Part shown: positions 33,997 through 42,881 of the stretch, piece by piece
Position numbering within the stretch: the first letter of the stretch is position 1
Layout of the letters: each line of letters begins with the position of its first letter
Assembly: GCA_944324495.1 (NCBI GenBank)
Contig: CALUWN010000004.1
Location: 1-64,000 of the forward strand
Origin: an uncultured Mucispirillum sp.
Lineage (GTDB): Bacteria; Chrysiogenota; Deferribacteres; Deferribacterales; Mucispirillaceae
Length of the DNA: 64,000 nucleotides
Direction: 5' to 3'
Position numbers and translations under genes: made by a program
Notes under the pieces: generated by a model
Database searches by the model: none
The model's input: the letters and a program-made list of their open reading frames with translations, nothing else
Told to the model about the DNA's origin: nothing

Positions 33997-36275
33997 AGCT
34001 CTATTATAGTTATTGCATTTCCGCCATCATTATTTTCTGCCAAGTTATATTTTTTTACGCGAGGATGAGTTCTCAAATACTCATGGACTGCTTTTCTAAG
34101 CTGCCCTGAGCCTCGTCCATGTATTACATATGCCTTATCATAATTTGTAAGCAGTAAATCATCAATAAATTTTTCAAGTAAATCTAATGCTTCCTCTACA
34201 CGCTTACCAACCAATAAAAGTTCCCTTTTAGTACTGCTTTTGCTTGTATTATTTGTAATTTTAACCTGTTTTTCTTTAACCTGCTTAACTTTATGGCCTA
34301 CCATATCAGACTTTTTCATTTTCATTTTTAAGCCATTTAAATCAACAGTTACATTATTACCATTAATATCTATAATCTTAACCTGAGCATTATATTTATC
34401 TAAAAATACAATATCATTTACCTTAATATCATCTATTTTTTCTTGTTTTGCTTTAATTTCTGTAATTTTTGATGCTGTATTTTTAATTGCTTCATCAATT
34501 TCATTATCACTTAATTTTATCTTTTGATTTGCAAGGCGTTTACCTTTCTGCAATAATGCATATGTTTCTTCTAAAAGTTCCATTTCTTTTGTATTTAATC
34601 TTTTATCTAGCTCATTTTTAGCAGAATTTAATATTTCTTCCTTTTTATTTAATTCTTCTTCTTTTGCTTGAAGCATTTTTTTAGTATGTTCTGCTTCTGC
34701 TTTCATTCTATTTAATTCTTCTACCTGCATTTCTAAAGATGATTTATATTTTAATAATTCATTTTTAGCTTCACTTATAACATCATGGGAAAAACCTAAT
34801 CTTTCAGCTATCATTATAGGGTCAGATTTACCCATAACTCCTTTTATCAACTTATATCGTGGTGATAGATTGTCATAATCAAAATCAACTGAATAAAAAT
34901 AAGCGTTATTGCTGTTTAAAGCATAATTTTTAACTTCTGTAAAATGGGTAGTAACTATTACAGTAGCATTTTTACTAACTAAGTTTTTTAAAATAGCCAC
35001 AGCAAGAGATGCCCCTTCCCTAGGCTCTGTTCCTGTACCTAGTTCATCAAATAATACAAGAGATTTATTACCAGAACGAGTAATAATATTATTAATATTT
35101 ACCATATGGGATGAAAATGTACTTAAGTCCATGATAATAGACTGGTTATCACCAATATCTGCATATATGCTTTCAAACATCATAAATTTAAAATAATTAC
35201 CAAATACTGGCAAACCGCAGTATGATATAAGATGATTTAGACCAATGGATTTTAAAGCAGCTGTTTTACCACCAGTATTAGGGCCTGTAATAACTATAAT
35301 ATCTCCCTGCTTATCAATATTAAAATCAATTGGTATAGAGCCTGAGCCTTTTCGTAAATACAGTAATGGGTGGTGGATTTTAGAAAACTCCATATTAGAG
35401 CCGCACTCAGCAAAAGTATATTCTTTATTAGAATAAAAAATACCAAGTTCTAATATCATAATAAGGTATGAATAAAGCTTTACAGTCTTATTTAAATCAA
35501 TAAGTGAAGCTTTTATCGCTGAAATTAATGAGTATATAATCTTTGCAATCTCAGCAGATTCAGCAATAATTAATTCCTGCATAGCATTATTTTCAGAAAC
35601 ACAACTTGAAGGCTCAATATACAATGTCTGCCCGCTGACAGATTTATCTTGAATAATACCTTGAATATACTGACTAAAGTTTGTTTTACAAGGTATAGTG
35701 TACCTGCCGTTTCGTAAAACAATAACTTTTTCTTGAATAAATTTATCGGCATTTGAAGAATTAAACATACCAGACAATATCTTCCTAATACTGCCCTTAT
35801 GCTGATTAATACCGTGCCTTATTTCACTTAACGCAGTAGTTGCATTATCTTTAATTACACCTTTATCATCAATGGACTGTACTATTAAATCTGATAAATA
35901 ATCATAAGAAGCAAAACTTTCGCTATATGCTGATAAATATTTATAATTTTTATCATCAATTAATTGTTTTAACTGCTTGATTTTAACAAGAAAGTTTTTA
36001 ATAACAATAAAATCAACCGGGTCAAAAGATTTAGTGCTGTCACTTAATGTGTAAAAAAGATTAAAGAATTCTTTATCATCTTCAACTAATTCTAATACAT
36101 CTTTACTAAACTCTACAGCCTGTTTTATTTCGTTTTGACGTTTATAAATATCATCTACATTGTGTAAAATATTTATACTTTTAAATGATGAGGTGGAAAA
36201 TGATGAAATAAAATTATTTAGAAGAAAATCTTTAAAGGATTCAAATTCTAAAGTTTTTATATCATATTTCATCAT
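33993..36275 (-). CDS. mutS2: MutS2-family ATPase/nuclease
   Basis: 760 residues. The MutS core ATPase has Walker A GPNTGGKT at 331-338 and the signature LVLFDELGTGTEPREG. A long coiled-coil insertion (about 500-600) follows, and the C-terminus is a Smr domain (YVIHGRGSGQLRKAVHEYL). The N-terminal mismatch-recognition domain of MutS is absent, as expected. MutS2 acts on branched DNA to limit recombination, and on stalled, collided ribosomes in some bacteria. It is the last gene of the queC - yqeY - cvpA - mutS2 operon. Confidence 0.95.
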   Translation of the reverse strand: MMKYDIKTLEFESFKDFLLNNFISSFSTSSFKSINILHNVDDIYKRQNEIKQAVEFSKDVLELVEDDKEFFNLFYTLSDSTKSFDPVDFIVIKNFLVKIKQLKQLIDDKNYKYLSAYSESFASYDYLSDLIVQSIDDKGVIKDNATTALSEIRHGINQHKGSIRKILSGMFNSSNADKFIQEKVIVLRNGRYTIPCKTNFSQYIQGIIQDKSVSGQTLYIEPSSCVSENNAMQELIIAESAEIAKIIYSLISAIKASLIDLNKTVKLYSYLIMILELGIFYSNKEYTFAECGSNMEFSKIHHPLLYLRKGSGSIPIDFNIDKQGDIIVITGPNTGGKTAALKSIGLNHLISYCGLPVFGNYFKFMMFESIYADIGDNQSIIMDLSTFSSHMVNINNIITRSGNKSLVLFDELGTGTEPREGASLAVAILKNLVSKNATVIVTTHFTEVKNYALNSNNAYFYSVDFDYDNLSPRYKLIKGVMGKSDPIMIAERLGFSHDVISEAKNELLKYKSSLEMQVEELNRMKAEAEHTKKMLQAKEEELNKKEEILNSAKNELDKRLNTKEMELLEETYALLQKGKRLANQKIKLSDNEIDEAIKNTASKITEIKAKQEKIDDIKVNDIVFLDKYNAQVKIIDINGNNVTVDLNGLKMKMKKSDMVGHKVKQVKEKQVKITNNTSKSSTKRELLLVGKRVEEALDLLEKFIDDLLLTNYDKAYVIHGRGSGQLRKAVHEYLRTHPRVKKYNLAENNDGGNAITIIEL

Positions 36276-36295
36276 TTAGTAACACCTATATAATA

Positions 36296-36805
36296 CTATT
36301 TTTTAAATGGATTATAGCGTTCAATATCAGATATAGCAGCAATTCTATCATAAAGATAAGGTAAAACTTTTAAAGTTGTTTGTGCTGTACTTGAAGCTTT
36401 TATATCTTTTACAAACTTCATATCTTTTGGCAGTACAGATATTATTATCCATAAAACAACACTGGCAATAACAGCACCTTTTAAAATACCAAAAGAAAAA
36501 CCAAAAACTTTATTTACCCAGCCTAAATGAATTGCCTGCAATGTATTGTGTATTAAATTAACTAATATTACCACAATTACATATACAATCAAAAACCCTA
36601 AAATATATGCCCCAATAGATGCACCATTTTCACCAAAACCTATTGCTTGCATTATTTTAAACAGTGGCTCAAAAAGCATATATGAACATAATATTGCAAG
36701 TATAATACCTAAAATGCTTATTGCTTCTGTAATAAAGCCATTAATAGTGCCTTTAAAAGCAAAAACAAGTATAAATACTATTAAAACAACATCAACAACG
36801 CCCAT
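36296..36805 (-). CDS. CvpA-family membrane protein
   Basis: 169 residues with four hydrophobic helices (starting VVLIVFILVFAFKGTINGFI) and the conserved family pattern GFxxGxxxG-like segment (FGFSFGILKGAVIASVVLW). CvpA-family proteins affect envelope stability and colicin V export in E. coli. It stands between yqeY and mutS2; in many bacteria cvpA is next to mutS2. Start two bases after the yqeY stop. Confidence 0.85.
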   Translation of the reverse strand: MGVVDVVLIVFILVFAFKGTINGFITEAISILGIILAILCSYMLFEPLFKIMQAIGFGENGASIGAYILGFLIVYVIVVILVNLIHNTLQAIHLGWVNKVFGFSFGILKGAVIASVVLWIIISVLPKDMKFVKDIKASSTAQTTLKVLPYLYDRIAAISDIERYNPFKK

Positions 36806-36807
36806 AT

Positions 36808-37248
36808 TTATAATATACCTTTTATAAGCTCGCTAACTTTTTTACCTTCAGCAGAAGCCCCAACTTTTGCCATTACAGCTTTCATAACAGCACCAAAATT
36901 TTTCTTCATACTATCATCAAGAGATGCAATAACTTCGTTAATGATTTTTTTAATAGCTTCATCATCAAGCTGAGCAGGTAAATATTTTTCTAATACTTTA
37001 ATTTCTGCTAACTCTTTATCTGCAAGTTCCTGCCTGCCATTTTTTGCATAAATTTCTGCAGAATCTTTTCTTTTTTTAATACTTGACTGTACAACTTTAA
37101 TAACACCATTATCATCAAGTTCTTTAATAGCAGCAATTTCAGCATTTTTCACTTCAGATTTAAGCATCCTAACTGCATTTAATGCTACAGTGTTTTTTTC
37201 TTTCATATAGTGTTTAATGTCTTCTAAAATTTGTTCTTTTAATGTCAT
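36808..37248 (-). CDS. yqeY: GatB/YqeY-domain protein
   Basis: 146 residues, the full length of stand-alone YqeY. Hallmarks include LKEQILEDIKHYMKEKN, RMLKSEVKNAEI and the C-terminal NFGAVMKAVMAKVGASAEGK. The fold equals the tRNA-binding tail of GatB. It may act in tRNA-dependent amidation. The AAGGAG ribosome site is good. It is the second gene of the queC operon. Confidence 0.92.
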   Translation of the reverse strand: MTLKEQILEDIKHYMKEKNTVALNAVRMLKSEVKNAEIAAIKELDDNGVIKVVQSSIKKRKDSAEIYAKNGRQELADKELAEIKVLEKYLPAQLDDEAIKKIINEVIASLDDSMKKNFGAVMKAVMAKVGASAEGKKVSELIKGIL

Positions 37249-37267
37249 ATCTATCTCCTTAATAGTA

Positions 37268-37939
37268 TTATTTGTATTTTAGTGGGTCTTGAACTCCAGC
37301 TTGAGCAAAACCATTTAATCTTAATTTACAGCTTTCACAAACACCGCAGGCTTCGTCTTCATTTTGATAACAGCTCCAAGTTAGATGAAGCGGTGCTTTT
37401 AATTCAATACCTTTTTTAACAATATCTTTTTTAGATAAATGTATAACAGGTGTTACAATCTGTATATCACTTTCATCTGATAATCCAACAGATAAAAGGT
37501 CATTAAATTTTTCGTAAAATATTTCTCTACAGTCTGGATATCCACTTGAATCTTCTTCCACAGCACCTACATATATTTTTTTTGCCCCTATCACTTCTGC
37601 CCAGCTTACAGCAATAGAAATCATATTAGCATTTCTAAATGGAACGTAAGTTGAAGGCAGGCTGCCAGTAGATGACGGTGTAGTATCTTCTTCAACTTTC
37701 ATACTCAAATCTGTTAAAGATGAGCCGCCTATTCTTTTTAAATAATCAATATCCACAGTCATTTTATTTTTTATGCCATAATATGCTGCAATATCATCAA
37801 ATGCTTTATCTTCCCTTTTTTGTGTCCTCTGCCCATAATTAATATGCAGTAGAGAAACTTCATAACCATCATTTATAGCACAAGCTACTGTTACGCAGCT
37901 GTCTAGCCCACCACTTGCTAAAACTATAGCTTTATCCAT
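37268..37939 (-). CDS. queC: 7-cyano-7-deazaguanine synthase
   Basis: About 223 residues from ATG 37939 (MDKAIVLASGGLDS), chosen because GAGG lies seven bases upstream; the longer frame to 37966 has no ribosome site. The PP-loop SGGLDS binds ATP, and the zinc cluster lies in the C-terminal SCYQNEDEACGVCESCKLR. It converts CDG to preQ0 in queuosine synthesis. The other queuosine genes are not in the window. Confidence 0.95.
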   Translation of the reverse strand: MDKAIVLASGGLDSCVTVACAINDGYEVSLLHINYGQRTQKREDKAFDDIAAYYGIKNKMTVDIDYLKRIGGSSLTDLSMKVEEDTTPSSTGSLPSTYVPFRNANMISIAVSWAEVIGAKKIYVGAVEEDSSGYPDCREIFYEKFNDLLSVGLSDESDIQIVTPVIHLSKKDIVKKGIELKAPLHLTWSCYQNEDEACGVCESCKLRLNGFAQAGVQDPLKYK

Positions 37940-38149
37940 TATAAACCTCATAAAACAGTATAACAATTAATTCTTATATAATAAATTCAATATAAAATAA
38001 AGATTTTTTTTAGGAACAATAATGTTTATATAAAAAGCGTATAATTTTATCAATATATTTTATGATTATATTAAGATAAATATAGACTTTTTTAAATCTT
38101 CATATTATACTATATAAAACTAAAAAAAACTGATAAATCAGGGGGTTTT

Positions 38150-39364
38150 ATGGGTAACATTCGTAACATCGGAATTATTACAGCAGGTGGTGACTGCGGT
38201 GGTCTTAATGCAGTTGTTAGAGGTGCTGCAAAAATGGCAGAATCAAAAGGTATAGGTGCATTTGTTATACCAAATGGTTATGCTGGGCTTTATAACTTAG
38301 TTGATTTTGATAAACTCACAAGTTTACATGGTTCAAGAAGTGAAGATATTAAATCTATTAGAGCAGGTAGTGAAGCTGGCCACTCTCGTGTAAAAATTTC
38401 TAAAATCAAAGATGATAATAAATACAAAAGAATTGTAGAAGGTTTAAAAAAGTTTAATATTGACGGTCTTGTTATCTCTGGTGGTGATGATACAGGAAGT
38501 GTTGTTGTAGACCTTCATGAAAATGGCATACCTGTTGTTCATGCTCCTAAAACTATGGATTTAGATTTACAAACATACTCAGTTGGTGGTGATTCTACTA
38601 TCAATAAAATAGCAACTATATTAGAAGATTTAAAAACTACAGGCAGAACTCATAACAGAATTATGGTTATGGAAGTTTTTGGCAGATATGCAGGTCACAC
38701 TGCTTTCCGTGGTGGCATTGCAGCAGATGCTGACTGTATATTAATACCAGAAGTACCTGTTGACTTTAATGCAGTTTACAACCACATTAAAGAAAACTAT
38801 ATGAGAAGAATTTTAGAAAGTGATGTTAAAGCAGGTACTTATACAATTGTTGTGGCAGAAGGCGTTAAAGATGAAAACGGCAACCTGTTCTCTGAAGGTG
38901 GAGAAAAAGATGCTTTTGGTCACGTAAAACTTGCTGGTGCTGGTAAATTTGTAAAAAGTAAAATTGAAGAAATGCTTAAAGCAGACCCTGATGTGAAAAA
39001 CTTCATGAAAGATTCTGGTATGTATGTTGAAGGTTTACTTGAAATTCCAGAAGTTAGAGATGTTAACCCTGGCCACATTGTAAGATGCGGTGAAAGTTCA
39101 GCATATGATGCTAACTTTGGTAAAGAAGTTGGTGCTGCTGCTGTTCAACTTTTAATTGATAATATTCATGGCGTCACTGTTTCTCACATTACAGGAAATG
39201 GCGAAATACGTTATATGGTTACAAAAGATGCTATCGTTCAAAGACACGTTGATTTAAACGTTGTAGCACTTCATGAAAACTTAGGAATTTGTTTTGGTAG
39301 AAAACCACAGCCATCAAGCCCTAAATCTGCTAAAATTGATTCTTTACCTGATAGAATTTATTAA
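38150..39364 (+). CDS. 6-phosphofructokinase, probably pyrophosphate-dependent
   Basis: 404 residues of the PFK family. Positions that decide the phosphoryl donor read GGDD (111-114), with aspartate where ATP enzymes have glycine, and P-K134-T, with lysine. Both are typical of PPi-dependent enzymes. The catalytic loop normally reads T-I-D-N-D; here it is T135-M-D-L-D-L. The catalytic aspartate is kept but the surroundings differ, as in a divergent long PFK clade. The enzyme phosphorylates fructose 6-phosphate, probably reversibly. A GGGGG run serves as the ribosome site. A strong terminator follows. Confidence 0.85.
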   Translation: MGNIRNIGIITAGGDCGGLNAVVRGAAKMAESKGIGAFVIPNGYAGLYNLVDFDKLTSLHGSRSEDIKSIRAGSEAGHSRVKISKIKDDNKYKRIVEGLKKFNIDGLVISGGDDTGSVVVDLHENGIPVVHAPKTMDLDLQTYSVGGDSTINKIATILEDLKTTGRTHNRIMVMEVFGRYAGHTAFRGGIAADADCILIPEVPVDFNAVYNHIKENYMRRILESDVKAGTYTIVVAEGVKDENGNLFSEGGEKDAFGHVKLAGAGKFVKSKIEEMLKADPDVKNFMKDSGMYVEGLLEIPEVRDVNPGHIVRCGESSAYDANFGKEVGAAAVQLLIDNIHGVTVSHITGNGEIRYMVTKDAIVQRHVDLNVVALHENLGICFGRKPQPSSPKSAKIDSLPDRIY

Positions 39365-39378
39365 TATAAATAAATACT

Positions 39379-39408
39379 GCCCTTTTGGTTTTCCAAAAGG
39401 GCTTTTTT
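39379..39408 (+). terminator. Phosphofructokinase terminator
   Basis: Perfect 10-bp arms (39379-39388 and 39393-39402) with a TTTT loop, followed by six T residues. Confidence 0.92.
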
Positions 39409-39419
39409 ATAGGTATAAT

Positions 39420-40046
39420 ATGCGATATTCTTATGATACTGTTGCCCTGGCTTTTGATTTTATTGATACTATCTTTTTTAAACTTGGCAAAAATAACCCT
39501 AGAAAAGCTATTTATAATTTAATTCCCAATGAAAACATTAATATATTAGATGTATGCACTGGCACAGGCTCTAATATAATAAAACTTGCAAGGAAAAAAG
39601 CTCTTGTAAATATAACTGGTATTGATAACTCTCAAGGCATGTTAAATGTTGGTTTAAAAAAAATATTAAAACATAAGCTATCTAATGTAAAACTGCTTTT
39701 ACAAGATGCTACAAATATGATGCTTGAAGCAAAATCGTTTGATTATGCAATAATATCGTTAATTCTTCATGAAATGGAAGATGATGTTGCCTATAAAACT
39801 CTGCAAAATACACATAAAGCATTAAAAGATGATGGCAAACTAATTGTATTTGAATTTATTGTACCAGAAAGCAGAAAATTTTTGCCAAATTTTGCTTTTA
39901 AACTTGTAAAAAAAGTTGAAAATAAAGAACTTTTCCCTGCTTTTTTAGCTAAAGATAAAGAAGAATATTTTAAAATAAACGGCTTTAAAATAGATAAAGC
40001 CCATAAATTTCAATATACTATAATTTATGAGCTTTCAAAAATATAA
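39420..40046 (+). CDS. Class I SAM-dependent methyltransferase (UbiE-like)
   Basis: 208 residues from ATG 39420 (MRYSYDTVALAFD). A longer frame from 39294 would overlap the phosphofructokinase gene and run through its terminator. SAM motif I is LDVCTGTGSN, motif II-like IDNSQGMLNVG, and LQDATNMML and the post-I SLILHEM follow. This is close to ubiquinone/menaquinone methyltransferases and to small-molecule methyltransferases. The acceptor is unknown. It starts only 12 bases after the terminator T run, with AGG as a minimal ribosome site, so it is read by terminator read-through or from a promoter inside the previous gene. Confidence 0.8.
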   Translation: MRYSYDTVALAFDFIDTIFFKLGKNNPRKAIYNLIPNENINILDVCTGTGSNIIKLARKKALVNITGIDNSQGMLNVGLKKILKHKLSNVKLLLQDATNMMLEAKSFDYAIISLILHEMEDDVAYKTLQNTHKALKDDGKLIVFEFIVPESRKFLPNFAFKLVKKVENKELFPAFLAKDKEEYFKINGFKIDKAHKFQYTIIYELSKI

Positions 40047-40061
40047 GTTATAGAAAAATAA

Positions 40062-40655
40062 TTATTTATGAGCATACCACATACACTCTGTTATTTTCAT
40101 CTCTGTAAATTCAGCCTTAAATGAAGATTTTTCAGGACTGCACGCATAAATTCCAAAAGTGATTTTATCACTGGCTTTAAATAAGTGGCAAATACGCATT
40201 TGCTTATAGTTTTCACCATCAAAAGAATATTCTATTTTAAAATCACTTTCCCTGCGACTAAGCCTGTACCACACTGCCTTAATATCTGTTGATATTTCAA
40301 TAGTTGCCCAGTCAGAATATCCGTTATTTGTAACGACACTGCCTAAATGTTGAAATTTTTCATTTTCATATTCAACTGATGCTTTTATCCAGTTTTCACT
40401 GTCTAAATAAACAGCAATACCACACTGGTCAAACCTTTGGGAACCATTAAATGATGTTTTTATGGTAAATGAAAAATATTTTTCGTCTGTTTCTGTTTGT
40501 AATACAGGTGCGTTATCATTAATAAAATTGTAATAAGTTTTTTGCCATAAATCGGTATTAGGAGAAGTAATAATTGTTATTTTATCATTACTTATAGAAA
40601 AATCTTCTGGTTTATGTACCCATTTTAAATTATTATCTATAAAATTATTCAGCAT
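40062..40655 (-). CDS. DUF1349-family protein
   Basis: 197 residues of the concanavalin-like DUF1349 type. Diagnostic segments are QTETDEKYFSFTIKTSF, FDQCGIAVYLDSENWIKAS, YSDWATIEIS and WYRLSRRESDFKIEYSFDG. Members bind or process carbohydrates by fold analogy; their function is not established. There is no signal peptide. It is the last gene of a minus-strand group after the flagellar rod protein (12 bases between). Confidence 0.85.
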   Translation of the reverse strand: MLNNFIDNNLKWVHKPEDFSISNDKITIITSPNTDLWQKTYYNFINDNAPVLQTETDEKYFSFTIKTSFNGSQRFDQCGIAVYLDSENWIKASVEYENEKFQHLGSVVTNNGYSDWATIEISTDIKAVWYRLSRRESDFKIEYSFDGENYKQMRICHLFKASDKITFGIYACSPEKSSFKAEFTEMKITECMWYAHK

Positions 40656-40667
40656 ACTAACCTTAAT

Positions 40668-41270
40668 CTATGCTTTTAAATTAACAACAGTGCCAAGCAT
40701 TTCATCACTTGTACGAATTGTTACTGCGTTTGCCTCAAAATACCGTTGGTTTACCATATTATTAACCATTTCATCAGCAATATTAACATTAGATGATACC
40801 ATATATCCAGATAATATACTAAACCCTGTTGGCTCATAGGCTTCACCCTGCCCTGCTGGTGTGATAGTTCCTATAAGTTCATCACCATTATACAGGTTAC
40901 CTTCTGCATCAAGCCTAACATTTCCGCCTGCACCAGTAAACAATAACTCACCAGAAGGGCCTCTAAAATTGCCAAAATCATCAACTGCAAACCTGCCAGC
41001 AGCATAAGAATATGTATTTAATAAATCCTCATTAGTACCTTTACCAAAAACAGCAACATCTGTAGGCACACCAGTAGGTATTAAGCTCCCTTGCGTATTA
41101 TTTGGCCTTATGGAGCTTAGCTTTACACCACCAGTGCTAAGTCCAGACAAAAAAGCACTATTTGACTTAAAACCCGGTGTCCTTGAATTAGCAATATTGT
41201 TAGCAGTAACAGCTGAAACGGCAGCAGCAGCATTTAAGGCTGTTGCCGCTCCAAACATAGCATCTATCAT
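40668..41270 (-). CDS. Flagellar basal-body rod-family protein (FlgG/FlgC-like)
   Basis: 200 residues. The N-terminal rod domain shows ALNAAAAVSAVTANNIANSRTPGFKS, the class signature. The C-terminal domain ends in the matching heptad helix (ADEMVNNMVNQRYFEANAVTIRTSDEML). The middle is short, giving a length between FlgC (about 140) and FlgG (about 260). It stands alone between a CoA ligase and a DUF1349 gene rather than in a flagellar operon. It indicates a flagellated cell; the exact rod position is uncertain. Confidence 0.8.
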   Translation of the reverse strand: MIDAMFGAATALNAAAAVSAVTANNIANSRTPGFKSNSAFLSGLSTGGVKLSSIRPNNTQGSLIPTGVPTDVAVFGKGTNEDLLNTYSYAAGRFAVDDFGNFRGPSGELLFTGAGGNVRLDAEGNLYNGDELIGTITPAGQGEAYEPTGFSILSGYMVSSNVNIADEMVNNMVNQRYFEANAVTIRTSDEMLGTVVNLKA

Positions 41271-41288
41271 CTAATACTCCCGATAATA

Positions 41289-42878
41289 CTATTTTAACCC
41301 TTCTATTTCGCCTTTAATCACCATTTCTTTTAACTTACGTTTTAAAATCTTACCAATAGTAGTAAGCGGTAACTCTTCAGGGAAATAGACATACTTAGGT
41401 ATTTTAAAGTTCGCTATATTCTTTTTCAGATGTGCTTTAACATCTTTCTCTGTAATATTAATATTAGGATCTTTTTTAATATATGCAAGTATTATTTCAT
41501 CGCCATCATCATTTGGTACGCTGATTACAGCCGCAGCCTCTACCCCGCGTATATTATGAATATGCTCTTCTATTTCTCTAGGATACACATTCATACCTTT
41601 TACTAATATTAAATCCTTTTTCCTGTCCACAATGGTAATATAACCATCTTTATCCATCGTACCTAAATCACCAGTAAAAAACCAGCCATTTTTTATAGCT
41701 TCTGCTGTTTCTTTTGGCATTTTCCAGTAACCCTGCATTATGTTAGGACCTTTGGCAATAATTTCACCAACTTCGCCTCGTGGCACTTCCATATCATCTG
41801 AATCTACAATTTTAACAGAAACCCCATAAAAAGCTCTGCCTACAGTGCCTGCTCTTGGATCCTCTAATGTATTACCTGCCACAACTGGCGATGCTTCTGA
41901 AAGCCCATACCCTTCTACTAATGGAATACCAAATTTTTTCAAAAACTTAGTATAAATATCAATAGGAAGCCCAGAACCAGAACACAAATGTATTTTAATA
42001 GGGTATATAAATTTTATAAATAATTTAGGCATTTTTGCTTTAACTAAAGCAGAATATACAGTTGGTACTGCTGCCATAACAGTTGGTCGTTTAAAAATTA
42101 AAATATTTCTGAATTTTTTCGTTTTTAAATCCATTACTGATTCTAAAATAATAATAGATGCCCCTAAAAATGACGGAAACATTATTGTTACTTCAAAAGA
42201 ATAAATATGAAACATTGGTAGAAACAGTAAGAACCTATCCTTATGGTCCATTTTATAAGATACGGAAGCCATTTTTACCATATTAATAAGGTTGCTGTGG
42301 GAAAGCATAGCACCTTTTGGGTTACCAGTTGTGCCTGATGTATAAATAATAACGGCAGTATCTTGCTCATCTATTTCTATTTCCAATGGAAGCTCACTCA
42401 TATTTCTATCTTTTACAAGCACATTTTGAGCTCCCCAGTTTTCTGCAGTATCATCATAAGAAAATACATACTGTAAACATTTACAGTCCTCTTTTACTTT
42501 ACTTATAATGCCTTTAAATTTTTCTGATGTAAAAATAGCGGAGGCCTCACAGTTATCTATAATATAGCTAACTTCTTTATCTTTTAAAAACGTATTAACA
42601 GGCACAACTATGCCACCAGCTTTTGCAATAGCAAAAATAGAAAAAATAAAATATGGGGAGTTTTCCATCATAATGGCTACCCTGTCCCCTTTGCGAATAC
42701 CTGAAAAAGCAAGCACACGTGATATTTTATTACAGATTTTTTCTGCCTGTTCGTATGTGTACACTATATCTTTAAAATACAAATACTTTTTCTTTCCATT
42801 TTTTACTGACTGATACGTTAATATATCTGCCAGCGTCAATGGTGCTTTAATTTCATCTCTCTTTTTTTTAAATAACAT
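41289..42878 (-). CDS. Long-chain acyl-CoA synthetase (AMP-binding)
   Basis: 529 residues of the ANL superfamily. It has the P-loop IIYTSGTTGNPKG, the core EGYGLSEASPVV, the adenylate-binding aspartate in FFTGDLG, the hinge DRKKDLI, and the C-terminal lysine in TTIGKILKRKL. It activates fatty or other carboxylic acids to CoA thioesters through an acyl-AMP. The substrate is inferred from similarity to FadD. Its start lies three bases after the stop of the 290-residue unknown, so they are coupled. Confidence 0.9.
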   Translation of the reverse strand: MLFKKKRDEIKAPLTLADILTYQSVKNGKKKYLYFKDIVYTYEQAEKICNKISRVLAFSGIRKGDRVAIMMENSPYFIFSIFAIAKAGGIVVPVNTFLKDKEVSYIIDNCEASAIFTSEKFKGIISKVKEDCKCLQYVFSYDDTAENWGAQNVLVKDRNMSELPLEIEIDEQDTAVIIYTSGTTGNPKGAMLSHSNLINMVKMASVSYKMDHKDRFLLFLPMFHIYSFEVTIMFPSFLGASIIILESVMDLKTKKFRNILIFKRPTVMAAVPTVYSALVKAKMPKLFIKFIYPIKIHLCSGSGLPIDIYTKFLKKFGIPLVEGYGLSEASPVVAGNTLEDPRAGTVGRAFYGVSVKIVDSDDMEVPRGEVGEIIAKGPNIMQGYWKMPKETAEAIKNGWFFTGDLGTMDKDGYITIVDRKKDLILVKGMNVYPREIEEHIHNIRGVEAAAVISVPNDDGDEIILAYIKKDPNINITEKDVKAHLKKNIANFKIPKYVYFPEELPLTTIGKILKRKLKEMVIKGEIEGLK

Positions 42879-42881
42879 TAC

